Shown one piece after another: positions 20,922 to 29,452 of a stretch of DNA of 64,000 nt. The position numbers were made by a program, and so were the translations under genes. Origin of the DNA: Mycolicibacterium neoaurum (lineage in GTDB: Bacteria; Actinomycetota; Actinomycetes; Mycobacteriales; Mycobacteriaceae); contig NZ_JAQIIX010000001.1 in assembly GCF_036946495.1 (NCBI RefSeq), positions 186,001 through 250,000 of the forward strand. Reading direction: 5' to 3'. Below the pieces are notes generated by a model. It was not told where the DNA came from. It saw only the letters and a program-made list of their open reading frames with translations, and ran no database searches. The stretch's first letter is position 1. Each line of letters begins with the position of its first letter.

Positions 20922-20931
20922 GCGAGAACAG

Positions 20932-21609
20932 ATGAGCATCGTCATGGTCACCGGCACCGACACCGGGGTCGGCAAGACGGTCACCACCGCGGCGTTGGCG
21001 TGTGCGGCGCGGTTGGCCGGCCTCGATGTGGCGGTGTGCAAACCGGTGCAGACCGGAACCGTCGACGGCGACGACGACCTCGGTGAGGTCGGCAGGCTCG
21101 CCGGTATCACGGCGCTGCACGGCGGTTGGCGCTATCCCGAACCGCTGGCCCCGGTCGCGGCGGCGAACCGGGCCGGGCTGGCACTGCCGACCGCGCCCGA
21201 ATTGCTCGACGCGGTGCGGACCGCCGATGCTCCCGGCCGGCTGACCATCGTGGAAGGCGCCGGCGGTCTGTTGGTCGAACTGGGTGCCGACGGCGTGACG
21301 CTGCGCGATCTGGCTGCAGAGCTGGGCGCTCCGGTGCTGGTGGTCGTCGCGCCCGGCCTCGGCACCCTCAACCACACCGCGCTGACCTTGGAGGCCCTCG
21401 CCGGGCACGGGCTGGACAGTGCCGGACTGGTCGTCGGATCGTGGCCGTCGCAGCCCGGTATCACCGAGCAGGGGAACCGGGCCGCGCTGGCAGAACTGGG
21501 GGAGATCCGGGCGGTGCTGCCTGCCGGCGCCGGGGCTGTGACTCCGCGGGAGTTCGAGACGCTCGCCGCGCAGTCCTTCGACCGTCCCTGGCTCGCGGGA
21601 CTGGCCTGA
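20932..21609 (+). CDS. bioD: ATP-dependent dethiobiotin synthetase
   Basis: A P-loop enzyme of 225 residues that closes the ureido ring of dethiobiotin using CO2 and ATP. Walker A is GTDTGVGKT (residues 8-16). KPVQTG (substrate lysine) and VEGAGGLLVEL are conserved. It lies in the same transcription unit as bioF. The frameshifted RNA-ligase-like gene starts 4 bp after its stop. Confidence 0.96.
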   Translation: MSIVMVTGTDTGVGKTVTTAALACAARLAGLDVAVCKPVQTGTVDGDDDLGEVGRLAGITALHGGWRYPEPLAPVAAANRAGLALPTAPELLDAVRTADAPGRLTIVEGAGGLLVELGADGVTLRDLAAELGAPVLVVVAPGLGTLNHTALTLEALAGHGLDSAGLVVGSWPSQPGITEQGNRAALAELGEIRAVLPAGAGAVTPREFETLAAQSFDRPWLAGLA

Positions 21610-21612
21610 CGC

Positions 21613-22136
21613 GTGGTCCATTCGGTGGAGTTGACCCTCGACGACGCCGGCGATGCCGCGGTGCGCCGGATCTGGACCGCGCTGCAGGATGCCGACCTAC
21701 CCAGCCAGGCCGATCACACCGGCGCGAGCAACCGACCGCACACCACGCTGACCGTCGCCGAGGACATCTCGCACGCGGCCGACACCGACCGGTTGCGGCG
21801 CTCCCGCGCCTCCCGATGCCGTGCCGCCTCGGTGCGCCGGTGGTGTTCGGTCACGGTCGCTACACGGTGGCGCTGCTGGTGGTCCCGTCCGCCGAATTGC
21901 TGGACCTGCATGCGCAGGTGCATCGAATCTGCCTGCCGCACATGACGTCCGGTGCGCTACCCCATAGCGGTCCCGGCGGGTGGACGCCGCACGTGACGGT
22001 GGCCCGTCGGGTCGCGGCCGAGCAGCTGGCCGCGGTGTGCGAGATCGCCGCAGTAGGGCAGGAGATCGAGGGCGGGTTCGCCGGCCTACGTCATTGGGAC
22101 GGCAATGCCCGCATCGAGCAGCCGATCACCGGCTGA
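21613..22136 (+). pseudogene. 2'-5' RNA ligase-like (Rv1571-type) protein, frameshifted
   Basis: The GTG at 21613 opens a reading frame (VHSVELTLDD, then RPHTTLTVA with the first H-x-T/S motif of 2H phosphoesterases) that stays family-like up to about 21795. The rest of the family (LPMPCRLGAPVVFGHGR, then GWTPHVTVARR with the second H-x-T motif) continues only in a different frame, one base earlier, up to the TGA at 22134-22136. One base therefore seems to be missing between about 21793 and 21830, a run of GCG/CCG. It is either a recent pseudogene or a sequencing error. The 3' end overlaps bioQ. Confidence 0.8.
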
Positions 22137-22710
22137 GCGACCTGTAGGCCGCCATCCCGTCGATCAGCAGGGTCAGGCCGAATCCGAAGCGCTGGCCCGC
22201 ATCACCGGTCAGCGCGGTCTGGCTCTCGGGAAGGTCGGCGCCCGCGGCGTCCCACTGCAGGCGGGACTGTTCGTCGACGGTGAACCCCAGCACGTAGTAG
22301 ACGACGGTGCGGGCGGCCAGTTCGGCATGTGCGCCCGCCACGCCCGCCTCGATCGCCGCGGTGCTCAACCAGGTGACGATCTCTGCCATCGCCGTCGATT
22401 GACCTGCCGCAAAACTCGCCGAGACCAGTTCGGCGCCGTCGGTATGTGACAGCAGGGCGTCGCGCAGTCGGCGGCACGCGGTGTCCAACCGCTCACGCCA
22501 GGTGCCGGTCGTGGGTTGTTCCAGCGCCGGTTGCAGGATCCGGTCGGCGACCGCGCCGAGCAGTTCCTGTTTGTTGGCGAAATGCCAGTACAGCGCGCCT
22601 GGGCTGACGTTGAGGTCACGGGCCAGCCTGCGCATGGTCAGGTCGGCGATGCCGAAGTCGTCGAGCAGTGCTGTCGCCGCGTCGACCACATCCCGTTTGT
22701 GGAGCTGCAC
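22126..22710 (-). CDS. bioQ: TetR-family repressor of biotin genes
   Basis: A 194-residue TetR regulator with its helix-turn-helix near residues 25-45 (MRRLARDLNVSPGALYWHFANKQEL). It lies next to bioB and divergent from it, as BioQ does in M. smegmatis. The shared upstream region holds two TGAAC-N3-GTTCA palindromes, and a third lies before bioF. A minus-strand TAAGGT (22717-22722) sits exactly 7 bp before the GTG start, so the message is probably leaderless and bioQ represses itself. Assignment rests on context plus operators. Confidence 0.9.
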   Translation of the reverse strand: MQLHKRDVVDAATALLDDFGIADLTMRRLARDLNVSPGALYWHFANKQELLGAVADRILQPALEQPTTGTWRERLDTACRRLRDALLSHTDGAELVSASFAAGQSTAMAEIVTWLSTAAIEAGVAGAHAELAARTVVYYVLGFTVDEQSRLQWDAAGADLPESQTALTGDAGQRFGFGLTLLIDGMAAYRSLSR

Positions 22711-22725
22711 CCGCTTACCTTAACC

Positions 22726-22755
22726 TGAACACCGTTCAAGCTTGAACGGTGTTCA
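22726..22755. promoter_or_regulatory. Double BioQ operator in the bioQ/bioB intergenic region
   Basis: Two palindromes, TGAAC-ACC-GTTCA (22726-22738) and TGAAC-GGT-GTTCA (22743-22755), are arranged head-to-head around AAGCTT. Together they form one perfect 30-bp inverted repeat, with centres 17 bp apart. It abuts the bioQ -10 (22717-22722) and a plus-strand TAACCT (22721-22726) that may serve bioB. Confidence 0.9.
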
Positions 22756-22780
22756 AGGCATCCACGACGGAGGTTCACTG

Positions 22781-23776
22781 ATGACCGACATTCTGGCGGT
22801 AGCGCGCGAGCAGGTACTCGACCGCGGTGTCGGTCTCGACCAGGAGCAGACGCTGCAGGTGCTGCAGCTGTCCGATGATCGACTCGACGATCTGCTCGAG
22901 CTGGCCCACGAGGTCCGGATGAAGTGGTGCGGGCCGGATGTCGAGGTCGAGGGCATCATCAGCCTTAAGACCGGCGGATGCCCGGAGGATTGCCACTTCT
23001 GTTCGCAGTCCGGGCTTTTCGCCTCCCCGGTACGCAGCGCGTGGCTGGACATCCCGAGCCTGGTGGAGGCGGCCAAGCAGACCGCCAAGACCGGCGCCAC
23101 CGAGTTCTGCATCGTCGCCGCCGTGCGCGGCCCCGATGAGCGACTGCTCGCCCAGGTCGCCGCCGGAATCGAGGCCATCCGCAACGAGGTCGACATCCAG
23201 ATCGCGTGCTCGCTGGGCATGCTGACCGAGGAACAGGTGCAGCGCCTGGCCGATATGGGCGTGCACCGCTACAACCACAACCTGGAAACCGCCCGTTCCT
23301 TCTTCACCAACGTGGTGACCACCCACAGTTGGGAAGAGCGCTGGGACACCCTGCGGATGGTGCGCGAGGCCGGTATGGAGGTCTGCTGCGGCGGCATCCT
23401 CGGGATGGGCGAGACGCTGGAACAGCGCGCCGAGTTCGCCGCCAATCTCGCCGAGCTCGACCCGCACGAGGTGCCGCTGAATTTCCTGAACCCGCGGCCG
23501 GGGACGCCATTCGGTGATCTGGAGGTGCTGCCCGCCGCCGAGGCCCTCAAGGCCGTCGCCGCGTTCCGGCTGGCGTTGCCCCGCACCATGTTGCGGTTTG
23601 CCGGCGGACGTGAGATCACCCTCGGTGACCTCGGCGCCAAGCAGGGCATCCTGGGCGGTATCAACGCCGTCATCGTCGGCAACTACCTCACCACACTGGG
23701 TCGGCCGGCCGAGGCCGATCTGGAACTGCTCGATGATCTGCAGATGCCCATCAAGGCTCTCAACGCGACGCTCTAG
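22781..23776 (+). CDS. bioB: Biotin synthase (radical SAM)
   Basis: A 331-residue radical SAM enzyme that inserts sulfur into dethiobiotin. The SAM cluster ligands are C67, C71 and C74 in GGCPEDCHFC. Further conserved stretches include YNHNLETARSFF and PLNFLNPRPGTPFG. The ATG at 22781 has GGAGG at 22769-22773. It is controlled by the double BioQ operator and is followed 25 bp later by bsaP, the accessory factor mycobacterial BioB needs. Confidence 0.97.
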   Translation: MTDILAVAREQVLDRGVGLDQEQTLQVLQLSDDRLDDLLELAHEVRMKWCGPDVEVEGIISLKTGGCPEDCHFCSQSGLFASPVRSAWLDIPSLVEAAKQTAKTGATEFCIVAAVRGPDERLLAQVAAGIEAIRNEVDIQIACSLGMLTEEQVQRLADMGVHRYNHNLETARSFFTNVVTTHSWEERWDTLRMVREAGMEVCCGGILGMGETLEQRAEFAANLAELDPHEVPLNFLNPRPGTPFGDLEVLPAAEALKAVAAFRLALPRTMLRFAGGREITLGDLGAKQGILGGINAVIVGNYLTTLGRPAEADLELLDDLQMPIKALNATL

Positions 23777-23801
23777 GGCGCGCTGTAGAACTGACAGGGT
23801 G

Positions 23802-24050
23802 ATGATCGACGAATCCCAGGCGCTGCCGGCCCCGGTGGCCGCCGGTGTTTACAACCTCTACACCGGCGTCGAACTCGGCGACGACGCAGGCACGGCCATC
23901 CCGACGGCGGCCGCGTTGGGTCTGGAACCGCCGCGGTTCTGCGCCGCGTGTGGGCGCCGGATGATCGTCCAGGTCCGCCCCACCGGCTGGTCGGCGAAAT
24001 GCTCGCGGCACGGCGCGGTCGACTCCATCGATCTCGACGCGCGCCGATGA
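23802..24050 (+). CDS. bsaP: Biotin synthase auxiliary protein (Rv1590 family)
   Basis: A protein of 82 residues with a Tyr-rich N-terminal YNLYTG stretch and three conserved cysteines: C47 and C50 in FCAACGRRM, and C67 in SAKCSRHG. The pattern and the position right after bioB match Rv1590, which was shown to be required for mycobacterial BioB activity and named BsaP. The cysteines probably bind an iron-sulfur cluster. ATG 23802 was chosen; GTG 23799 is just upstream. The stop overlaps the next ATG as ATGA. Confidence 0.85.
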   Translation: MIDESQALPAPVAAGVYNLYTGVELGDDAGTAIPTAAALGLEPPRFCAACGRRMIVQVRPTGWSAKCSRHGAVDSIDLDARR

Positions 24051-24727
24051 TCGTCGCCGAACCTGCGGCAACGCCGCGCACCACGCGGCGGGCCGCTGCT
24101 TTGCGGGTGTTCCTGGCGTTGTTGGTGATCGGGGTGCCGATCGGCGGGCTGTGGGCATGGCTGGCGCCGCCGGCCCGTGGCATCGTCGCGCTCACCCGAT
24201 CCGGTGACCGGGTCAAGGCCTACCTGGGCAATGACTCCGACCAGCTCTTCCTCGGCGCGTTCCTGCTCGTCGGATTTGCGGGCGTGGTCGCCGTCGTCGC
24301 CGCCGTGGCGGTCTGGCAATGGCGAGCCCATCGAGGTCCGGTGCTGGTGGCCGCGCTGTCGGCGGGGGCGGCGGCCGCGGTGGGGGTCGCGGCCGGGATC
24401 GGTGCGGTGCTGGTTCATTGGCGCTACGGCAGCATCGACGTGGACACCGCCCCGGTCACCGAGAACGACCGTGTCCATTACGTGTTGGAGGCTCCCGCGG
24501 TGTTCTTCGGCCACGGCCCCCTCGTCGTGGCCGCCACGTTCCTGCTCCCGGCCGCGGTGGCGGCGATGACGTACGCGTTGCTGGCCGTATCGGCCTCTCG
24601 TGACGATCTCGGCGCGTGGCCGCCGGCGCGCTATCCCGGGATCTACCCGCCGGTCGTGCCGGTCAGCGGTCCAGAACCGACAGCGGCAGCCGGCGAAGAC
24701 GCCGTCCGGTCAGCACCTTCGCCGTGA
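24047..24727 (+). CDS. DUF2567 membrane protein (Rv1591 family)
   Basis: A 226-residue protein with four hydrophobic segments (about 20-45, 75-100, 108-135 and 165-190) and a proline-rich C-terminal tail. It matches the mycobacterial DUF2567 family found after bioB-bsaP. The function is unknown; the 4-bp ATGA overlap with bsaP ties it to the biotin operon. Its tail overlaps the convergent lipase gene by 65 bp. Confidence 0.75.
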   Translation: MIVAEPAATPRTTRRAAALRVFLALLVIGVPIGGLWAWLAPPARGIVALTRSGDRVKAYLGNDSDQLFLGAFLLVGFAGVVAVVAAVAVWQWRAHRGPVLVAALSAGAAAAVGVAAGIGAVLVHWRYGSIDVDTAPVTENDRVHYVLEAPAVFFGHGPLVVAATFLLPAAVAAMTYALLAVSASRDDLGAWPPARYPGIYPPVVPVSGPEPTAAAGEDAVRSAPSP

Positions 24728-26012
24728 TGACCGCCAACCGCGCCATACCGCGGTAGGTCGACGGATTGAACAGCGTCGGCCAGGTGGTGCGCGCCAGGTT
24801 GGCGCCGAGCGGTCGGCCCGCGAAGCGATCGGACAGCCAGCGCAACGCCATCGGAGCGGACATCGGATGCAGCAGCAGATGCTCGCTGAACATGTCCCGG
24901 TGGTAGGTGACGTGTGCGCCGCCGGAGGAGTAGGTGTCGGCCAGCTCGTCGATACCGTCCACCGAGATGATCTCGTCGTGCACGGCCTGGATGATCAGCA
25001 CCGGCGGGGTCGGCACCGCGGCACCGAGCTTGATGTCGTCGAAGACGTGCTGCACCTCGGGGGTGGCCAGGATCTGTTCCAGCGGTTGATCGAGAAGATC
25101 GCCCATATCGGTGCGCCAGAACCGCACGATGGCTTCCACCGTCGTCATGTGGTGCAGCCGGTCCAGCAGGTCACGGCCGTATTCGCTGGTGTGCTCGGCG
25201 ATGATCCGCTGCAGACCGGGGTAGACATCGGCCAGCGCCGCGACCACCAGCGCGGGCAGGGCCGCGGCGAAGGTGCCGTTGAGCTTGCGGAACGTGCGGC
25301 CCAGGTCGCCGACCGGGGAGCCGAGGACGGCGCCGACGATATTGAGCTCCGGTGCGTAGCTTCCGCTCATCTCGGCGGCCCAGGCACTGGCCAGCCCGCC
25401 ACCGGAGTAGCCCCACAGGCCGATCGGCGCCTCGGGGGAGAGCGCGAGCTGTTCGGAGCTCAGAGCCGCCCGCAGGCCGTCCAGGACGCGGTAGCCGGGC
25501 TCGTACGGCGTACCCCAGCTGCCGTTGACGCCCTCGTGGTCGGGCACCGAGACCGCCCAGCCCTCGGCGATCGCGGCGGCAATCAGCAGCATCTCGAACT
25601 GTGGCACCGAGCCCGGCGCCATGGCGTGGCGGCGCAGAGCATAGGACGGAAAGCATCGCGAGGTGATCGCGTCGATCGCGCACTGGTAGGAGACCAGCGG
25701 GCAGATCTGCTCGGGCCCACGCTCCGCCGGGATGACGATCGTCGTGGCGGCGGCCTCGGGCCTGCCGTTCATATCGGTGGTTCGGTACAGCAGTTGTACT
25801 GCCCGGATCTGCTGCGGTATCAGGCCGAGGAAGGCCAGCTCGACGTCTCGGCTGCGCAGCACGGTGCCCGGGGTGGCGTGCTGGAACCCCTCCGGTGCCA
25901 CATAGAACGGATCGTCTTCGGGCAGCTGCGGGCGGGCGCGTCGGTCGAGCGCCTCATGCGGGACGGCGCCGATCCATTCGGCATCCGATACGGCGGAGCT
26001 GCCAAAGTTCAT
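24663..26012 (-). CDS. Secretory lipase / alpha-beta hydrolase (Rv1592c family)
   Basis: A 449-residue alpha/beta hydrolase of the secretory lipase (LIP) family. The nucleophile elbow is GYSGGG, and PVLIIQAVHDEIISVDGI supplies the acid Asp region before a late His. No obvious signal peptide is seen at the start, which matches M. tuberculosis Rv1592c. It probably hydrolyses short-chain lipid esters. The gene is convergent with the DUF2567 gene and follows nrtR on the minus strand. Confidence 0.85.
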   Translation of the reverse strand: MNFGSSAVSDAEWIGAVPHEALDRRARPQLPEDDPFYVAPEGFQHATPGTVLRSRDVELAFLGLIPQQIRAVQLLYRTTDMNGRPEAAATTIVIPAERGPEQICPLVSYQCAIDAITSRCFPSYALRRHAMAPGSVPQFEMLLIAAAIAEGWAVSVPDHEGVNGSWGTPYEPGYRVLDGLRAALSSEQLALSPEAPIGLWGYSGGGLASAWAAEMSGSYAPELNIVGAVLGSPVGDLGRTFRKLNGTFAAALPALVVAALADVYPGLQRIIAEHTSEYGRDLLDRLHHMTTVEAIVRFWRTDMGDLLDQPLEQILATPEVQHVFDDIKLGAAVPTPPVLIIQAVHDEIISVDGIDELADTYSSGGAHVTYHRDMFSEHLLLHPMSAPMALRWLSDRFAGRPLGANLARTTWPTLFNPSTYRGMARLAVITAKVLTGRRLRRLPLSVLDR

Positions 26013-26055
26013 CCGGGCATTGTTACTTAAGAACCGTCTAAGAATCCAGTCCGAC

Positions 26056-26748
26056 TCACCCTGGGGGCCGTAACGCTGCGAACTCGTCGGTCACCCGATA
26101 CCGGTCCTCGGCGAACCGGTACAGCGCCGCGGGCCGCCCGCCGCTGCGGCCGGAACGGGCCGTGGTGCCCGTCCTGGTGATCACCTGCCGCCGCTCGAGC
26201 ACCCGCTGCAGATTGGTCACGTCCACCGGGTGTCCGAGTGCCGCGCTGTAGATGTCCCGCAATGTCGACAATGCGAATTCCCTTGGTGCCAAGGCGAAAC
26301 CGATATTGGTGTACGACAGTTTGGCGATCAGTCGGGCGCATGCGTTCTCGACCATGGTGCCGTGGTCGAAGGCCATCGGCGGAAGGTTCGACACCGGGTG
26401 CCAGCGGGTGTCCGGCGGTAGCGCGGGGGTGGCGGGGGAGGGCACGAGTCCGAGGAAGGTCGATGCGATGGTGCGCGCCCCCGGCACCCGGGCCGGATCG
26501 GAGAACACCGCGAGTTGCTCCAGGTGGGTCAGTTCGCGCAGGTCGACCTTCTCGGCGAGTTGGCGCCGAACTGAACTGATCATGTCCTCGTCGTGACGCA
26601 GGCGGCCGCCGGGCAGTGCCCAGGCGCCGCGTTCGGGATCCATCGCGCGTTCCCACAGCAAGACGCTGAGCTGCGGATTTTTGGTGTCGAGCCGGCGAAC
26701 CTGGAGCACGACGGCGAGCACTTCGTGTTCGGTGCTACGATGAGCCAT
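26056..26748 (-). CDS. nrtR: Nudix-related transcriptional regulator of NAD synthesis
   Basis: A 230-residue protein: a Nudix-like N-terminal domain followed by a winged-helix C-terminal domain (DVTNLQRVLERRQVI and GRPAALYRF). The Nudix box is degenerate: WALPGGRLRHDEDMISSVRRQL lacks the REXXEE metal-binding core, as expected of a ligand-sensing NrtR. It is divergent from nadA, with a perfect palindrome just upstream. A minus-strand TATGAT (26756-26761) lies 7-8 bp before the ATG at 26748, so it is probably leaderless and autoregulated. Confidence 0.9.
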   Translation of the reverse strand: MAHRSTEHEVLAVVLQVRRLDTKNPQLSVLLWERAMDPERGAWALPGGRLRHDEDMISSVRRQLAEKVDLRELTHLEQLAVFSDPARVPGARTIASTFLGLVPSPATPALPPDTRWHPVSNLPPMAFDHGTMVENACARLIAKLSYTNIGFALAPREFALSTLRDIYSAALGHPVDVTNLQRVLERRQVITRTGTTARSGRSGGRPAALYRFAEDRYRVTDEFAALRPPG

Positions 26749-26749
26749 G

Positions 26750-26770
26750 TTTTCGATCATAAGTCGAAAA
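26750..26770. promoter_or_regulatory. NrtR operator between nrtR and nadA
   Basis: TTTTCGA-N7-TCGAAAA is a perfect inverted repeat covering the nrtR -10 element (26756-26761) and lying just downstream of a candidate nadA -10 (TACGAT, 26736-26741). One protein bound here could block both promoters. Confidence 0.85.
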
Positions 26771-26795
26771 CCTCGGTAGGCAAAAGGAGACTGCC

Positions 26796-27845
26796 ATGAC
26801 GGTCCTGGATCGCACCGGCGCACTCACCAGCGTGCTGGCTGCACGCATCGTCGACGGCCCCGGCGGATACGGCGGCATCGTGCCCGACGGGCAGTGGGCC
26901 GCAGAGGTGCGCAGGCTCGCTGATCTGCGCAACGCGACGCTGCTGGCGCACAACTACCAGCTGCCGGCCATCCAGGATGTGGCAGACCACGTCGGTGACT
27001 CGCTCGCGCTGTCGCGCATCGCCGCCGAGGCGTCCGAAGGCACGATCGTGTTCTGCGGTGTGCACTTCATGGCCGAGACGGCGAAGATCCTCAGCCCGGA
27101 CAAGACGGTGCTCATTCCCGATCAGCGCGCAGGTTGCTCGCTGGCGGACTCCATCACCGCCGACGAACTGCGGGCCTGGAAGGACGAGTACCCCGACGCC
27201 GTCGTGGTGTCCTATGTGAACACCACCGCCGCAGTCAAGGCGCTCACCGATATCTGCTGCACCTCCTCGAACGCGGTCGAGGTCGTGGCCTCCATCCCGG
27301 AAGACCGCACCGTGCTGTTCTGCCCCGATCAGTTCCTGGGAGCGCACGTCCGCCGTGTCACCGGCCGCAAAAATCTGCACGTCTGGGCCGGTGAATGCCA
27401 CGTGCACGCCGGTATCAACGGTGACGAGCTGGCCGCGCAGGCCCGCTCGCACCCGGATGCTGAGCTGTTCGTGCATCCCGAATGCGGTTGTGCCACCTCG
27501 GCGTTGTACCTCGCCGGTGAGGGCGCCGTGCCCGAGGAGCGGGTGAAGATCCTGTCCACCGGCGGCATGCTCGACGCCGCGCGTGAGACCCGCGCCCGCC
27601 AGGTCCTGGTCGCCACCGAGGTCGGCATGCTGCACCAGTTGCGCAGGGCGGCACCGGAAGTCGACTTCCTCGCGGTCAACGACCGGGCGTCGTGCAGCTA
27701 TATGAAGATGATCACCCCCGCGGCGTTGCTGCGCTGCCTGGTCGAGGGTGCCGATGAGGTGCACGTGGACGCCGATGTCGCCGCGGCCGGGCGTAAGAGT
27801 GTGCAGCGCATGATCGAGATCGGGCAGCCCGGCGGCGGGGAATGA
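26796..27845 (+). CDS. nadA: Quinolinate synthase
   Basis: A 349-residue [4Fe-4S] enzyme that condenses iminoaspartate with dihydroxyacetone phosphate. Conserved stretches include LLAHNYQLPAIQDVADHVGDSL, the first cluster Cys in DQRAGCSLADS, HPECGC, and NDRASCSYMKM. AGGAG precedes the ATG. It is the first gene of nadA-nadB-nadC, and nadB overlaps its stop as ATGA. Confidence 0.97.
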   Translation: MTVLDRTGALTSVLAARIVDGPGGYGGIVPDGQWAAEVRRLADLRNATLLAHNYQLPAIQDVADHVGDSLALSRIAAEASEGTIVFCGVHFMAETAKILSPDKTVLIPDQRAGCSLADSITADELRAWKDEYPDAVVVSYVNTTAAVKALTDICCTSSNAVEVVASIPEDRTVLFCPDQFLGAHVRRVTGRKNLHVWAGECHVHAGINGDELAAQARSHPDAELFVHPECGCATSALYLAGEGAVPEERVKILSTGGMLDAARETRARQVLVATEVGMLHQLRRAAPEVDFLAVNDRASCSYMKMITPAALLRCLVEGADEVHVDADVAAAGRKSVQRMIEIGQPGGGE

Positions 27846-29452
27846 CCGCCCCCGGGGGCGGGAGCGCAGCGACCCGGGGGACCAGCGCGTGCGGTGGTGC
27901 CGGCTTTTGGCAGCAGCGCGCTGACGTCGTCGTCATCGGGACCGGGGTCGCCGGGTTGGTCGCCGCCTTGGCCGCGGCGCGGGCGGGCCGAAAGGTCGTG
28001 GTGCTCAGCAAGGTCGGCGAGACGGCCACCTTCTATGCCCAGGGCGGGATCGCCGTGGTCCTGCCGAGCACCGAGGATTCGGTGCAGGCGCATGTGGCCG
28101 ACACGGTGGCCGCCGGCGGCGGACTATGCGATGCCGACGCTGTGCGATCCATCGTCGCCGACGGATACGCCGCGGTGTCGGAACTGGTCGCCGACGGGGC
28201 CCGGTTCGACGAATCCCGGCCCGGGCAGTGGTCGCTGACCCGCGAGGGTGGCCACACCCGCCGCCGCATCATCCACGCCGGCGGTGATGCCACCGGAGCG
28301 GAGGTGCAACGCGCCCTCGATGCCGCTGCGGCGCGGCTGGACATCCGCCATCACCATGTGGCGGTGCAGATCTGCCGGGACGGTGCCGGTGTCACCGGTG
28401 TGCTGGTGCACAGCGAGGCCGGACCGGGACTGTTGCATGCGCCATCGGTGATCCTCGCCACCGGTGGGCTGGGCCATCTCTATTCCGCCACCACCAATCC
28501 GGTGGGTTCCACCGGCGATGGCGTGTCCCTGGCCTTGCGGGCCGGCGTCGGGGTCGGCGATATCGAGTTCGTCCAGTTCCATCCGACCATGCTGTTCGCC
28601 GGAGCGGCCGGCGGCCGCCGACCGCTGATCACCGAGGCCCTGCGCGGTGAGGGGGCGATTCTCGTCGACCGCCACGGTGGTTCGGTGACCGCGGGCGTGC
28701 ATCCACTCGGCGACCTGGCGCCCCGGGATGTGGTCGCGGCCGCGATCGATGCGCGCCTGCGCGCCACCGGGGACGCCTGCGTCTATCTCGACGCGACCGG
28801 TGTGCCCGATGTCGCCGAGCGCTTTCCGACCGTCACCGCGGCCTGTCGGGCCGCCGGCATCGACCCGGTCCGCCAACCCATCCCGGTGGTACCGGGTGCG
28901 CATTACAGCTGTGGAGGAGTGCACACCGATGTGCACGGCCGTACCGAACTGGCAGGTTTGTTCGCCGCGGGCGAGGTGGCCCGCACCGGTATGCACGGCG
29001 CCAACAGGTTGGCCTCCAACAGTCTGTTGGAAGGCCTTGTCATGGGCGGACGCGCGGGCCGGGCCGCGGCCGCGCACGCCGAGCAGGCGGGAGCCACCCG
29101 TGCGGTGTTCGACGGCCCACCGCGCGCGCCGATGCTGGAACGCAGCACGCTGCAGCACGCCATGAGTCGCGATGCTTCGGTCGTTCGCGATGCCGCCGGG
29201 CTGGACCAGCTGACCGCGGTGCTCGCCGGTGCCGTCGACCGCCCGCTGACCGACCGGCAGCGTGTCGAGGATGCGGCGCTTACCCTCACGGCACGAGCCG
29301 TGGCCGCGGCGGCATTGGCACGCAACGAATCCCGCGGTTGTCACCACCGCGCGGACCATCCCGACAGCGATGACGCCCAGGCGTACAGCGCCACCGTGCG
29401 ACTCGATGATTCCGGTGCGCCGAAGGTGGTCGCACCGCTGGCGGCAAGCTGA
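27842..29452 (+). CDS. nadB: L-aspartate oxidase
   Basis: A 536-residue flavoprotein that oxidises aspartate to iminoaspartate for NadA. The FAD dinucleotide fold is VVIGTGVAGLVAALAAARAG near residue 31. The fumarate-reductase-like active site shows GGHTRRRIIHAGGDATG, HPTMLF, LITEALRGEGA and HYSCGGVHTD. The first 25 or so residues (Gly/Ala-rich) are less conserved; an internal start is possible, but the ATGA overlap with nadA supports this one. nadC overlaps by one base. Confidence 0.96.
   Translation: MTAPGGGSAATRGTSACGGAGFWQQRADVVVIGTGVAGLVAALAAARAGRKVVVLSKVGETATFYAQGGIAVVLPSTEDSVQAHVADTVAAGGGLCDADAVRSIVADGYAAVSELVADGARFDESRPGQWSLTREGGHTRRRIIHAGGDATGAEVQRALDAAAARLDIRHHHVAVQICRDGAGVTGVLVHSEAGPGLLHAPSVILATGGLGHLYSATTNPVGSTGDGVSLALRAGVGVGDIEFVQFHPTMLFAGAAGGRRPLITEALRGEGAILVDRHGGSVTAGVHPLGDLAPRDVVAAAIDARLRATGDACVYLDATGVPDVAERFPTVTAACRAAGIDPVRQPIPVVPGAHYSCGGVHTDVHGRTELAGLFAAGEVARTGMHGANRLASNSLLEGLVMGGRAGRAAAAHAEQAGATRAVFDGPPRAPMLERSTLQHAMSRDASVVRDAAGLDQLTAVLAGAVDRPLTDRQRVEDAALTLTARAVAAAALARNESRGCHHRADHPDSDDAQAYSATVRLDDSGAPKVVAPLAAS

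Noticed and set aside
24600..26030. Long plus-strand frame over the lipase gene
   Set aside because: It is antisense with shadow-like composition, while the minus frame has the GYSGGG nucleophile motif.
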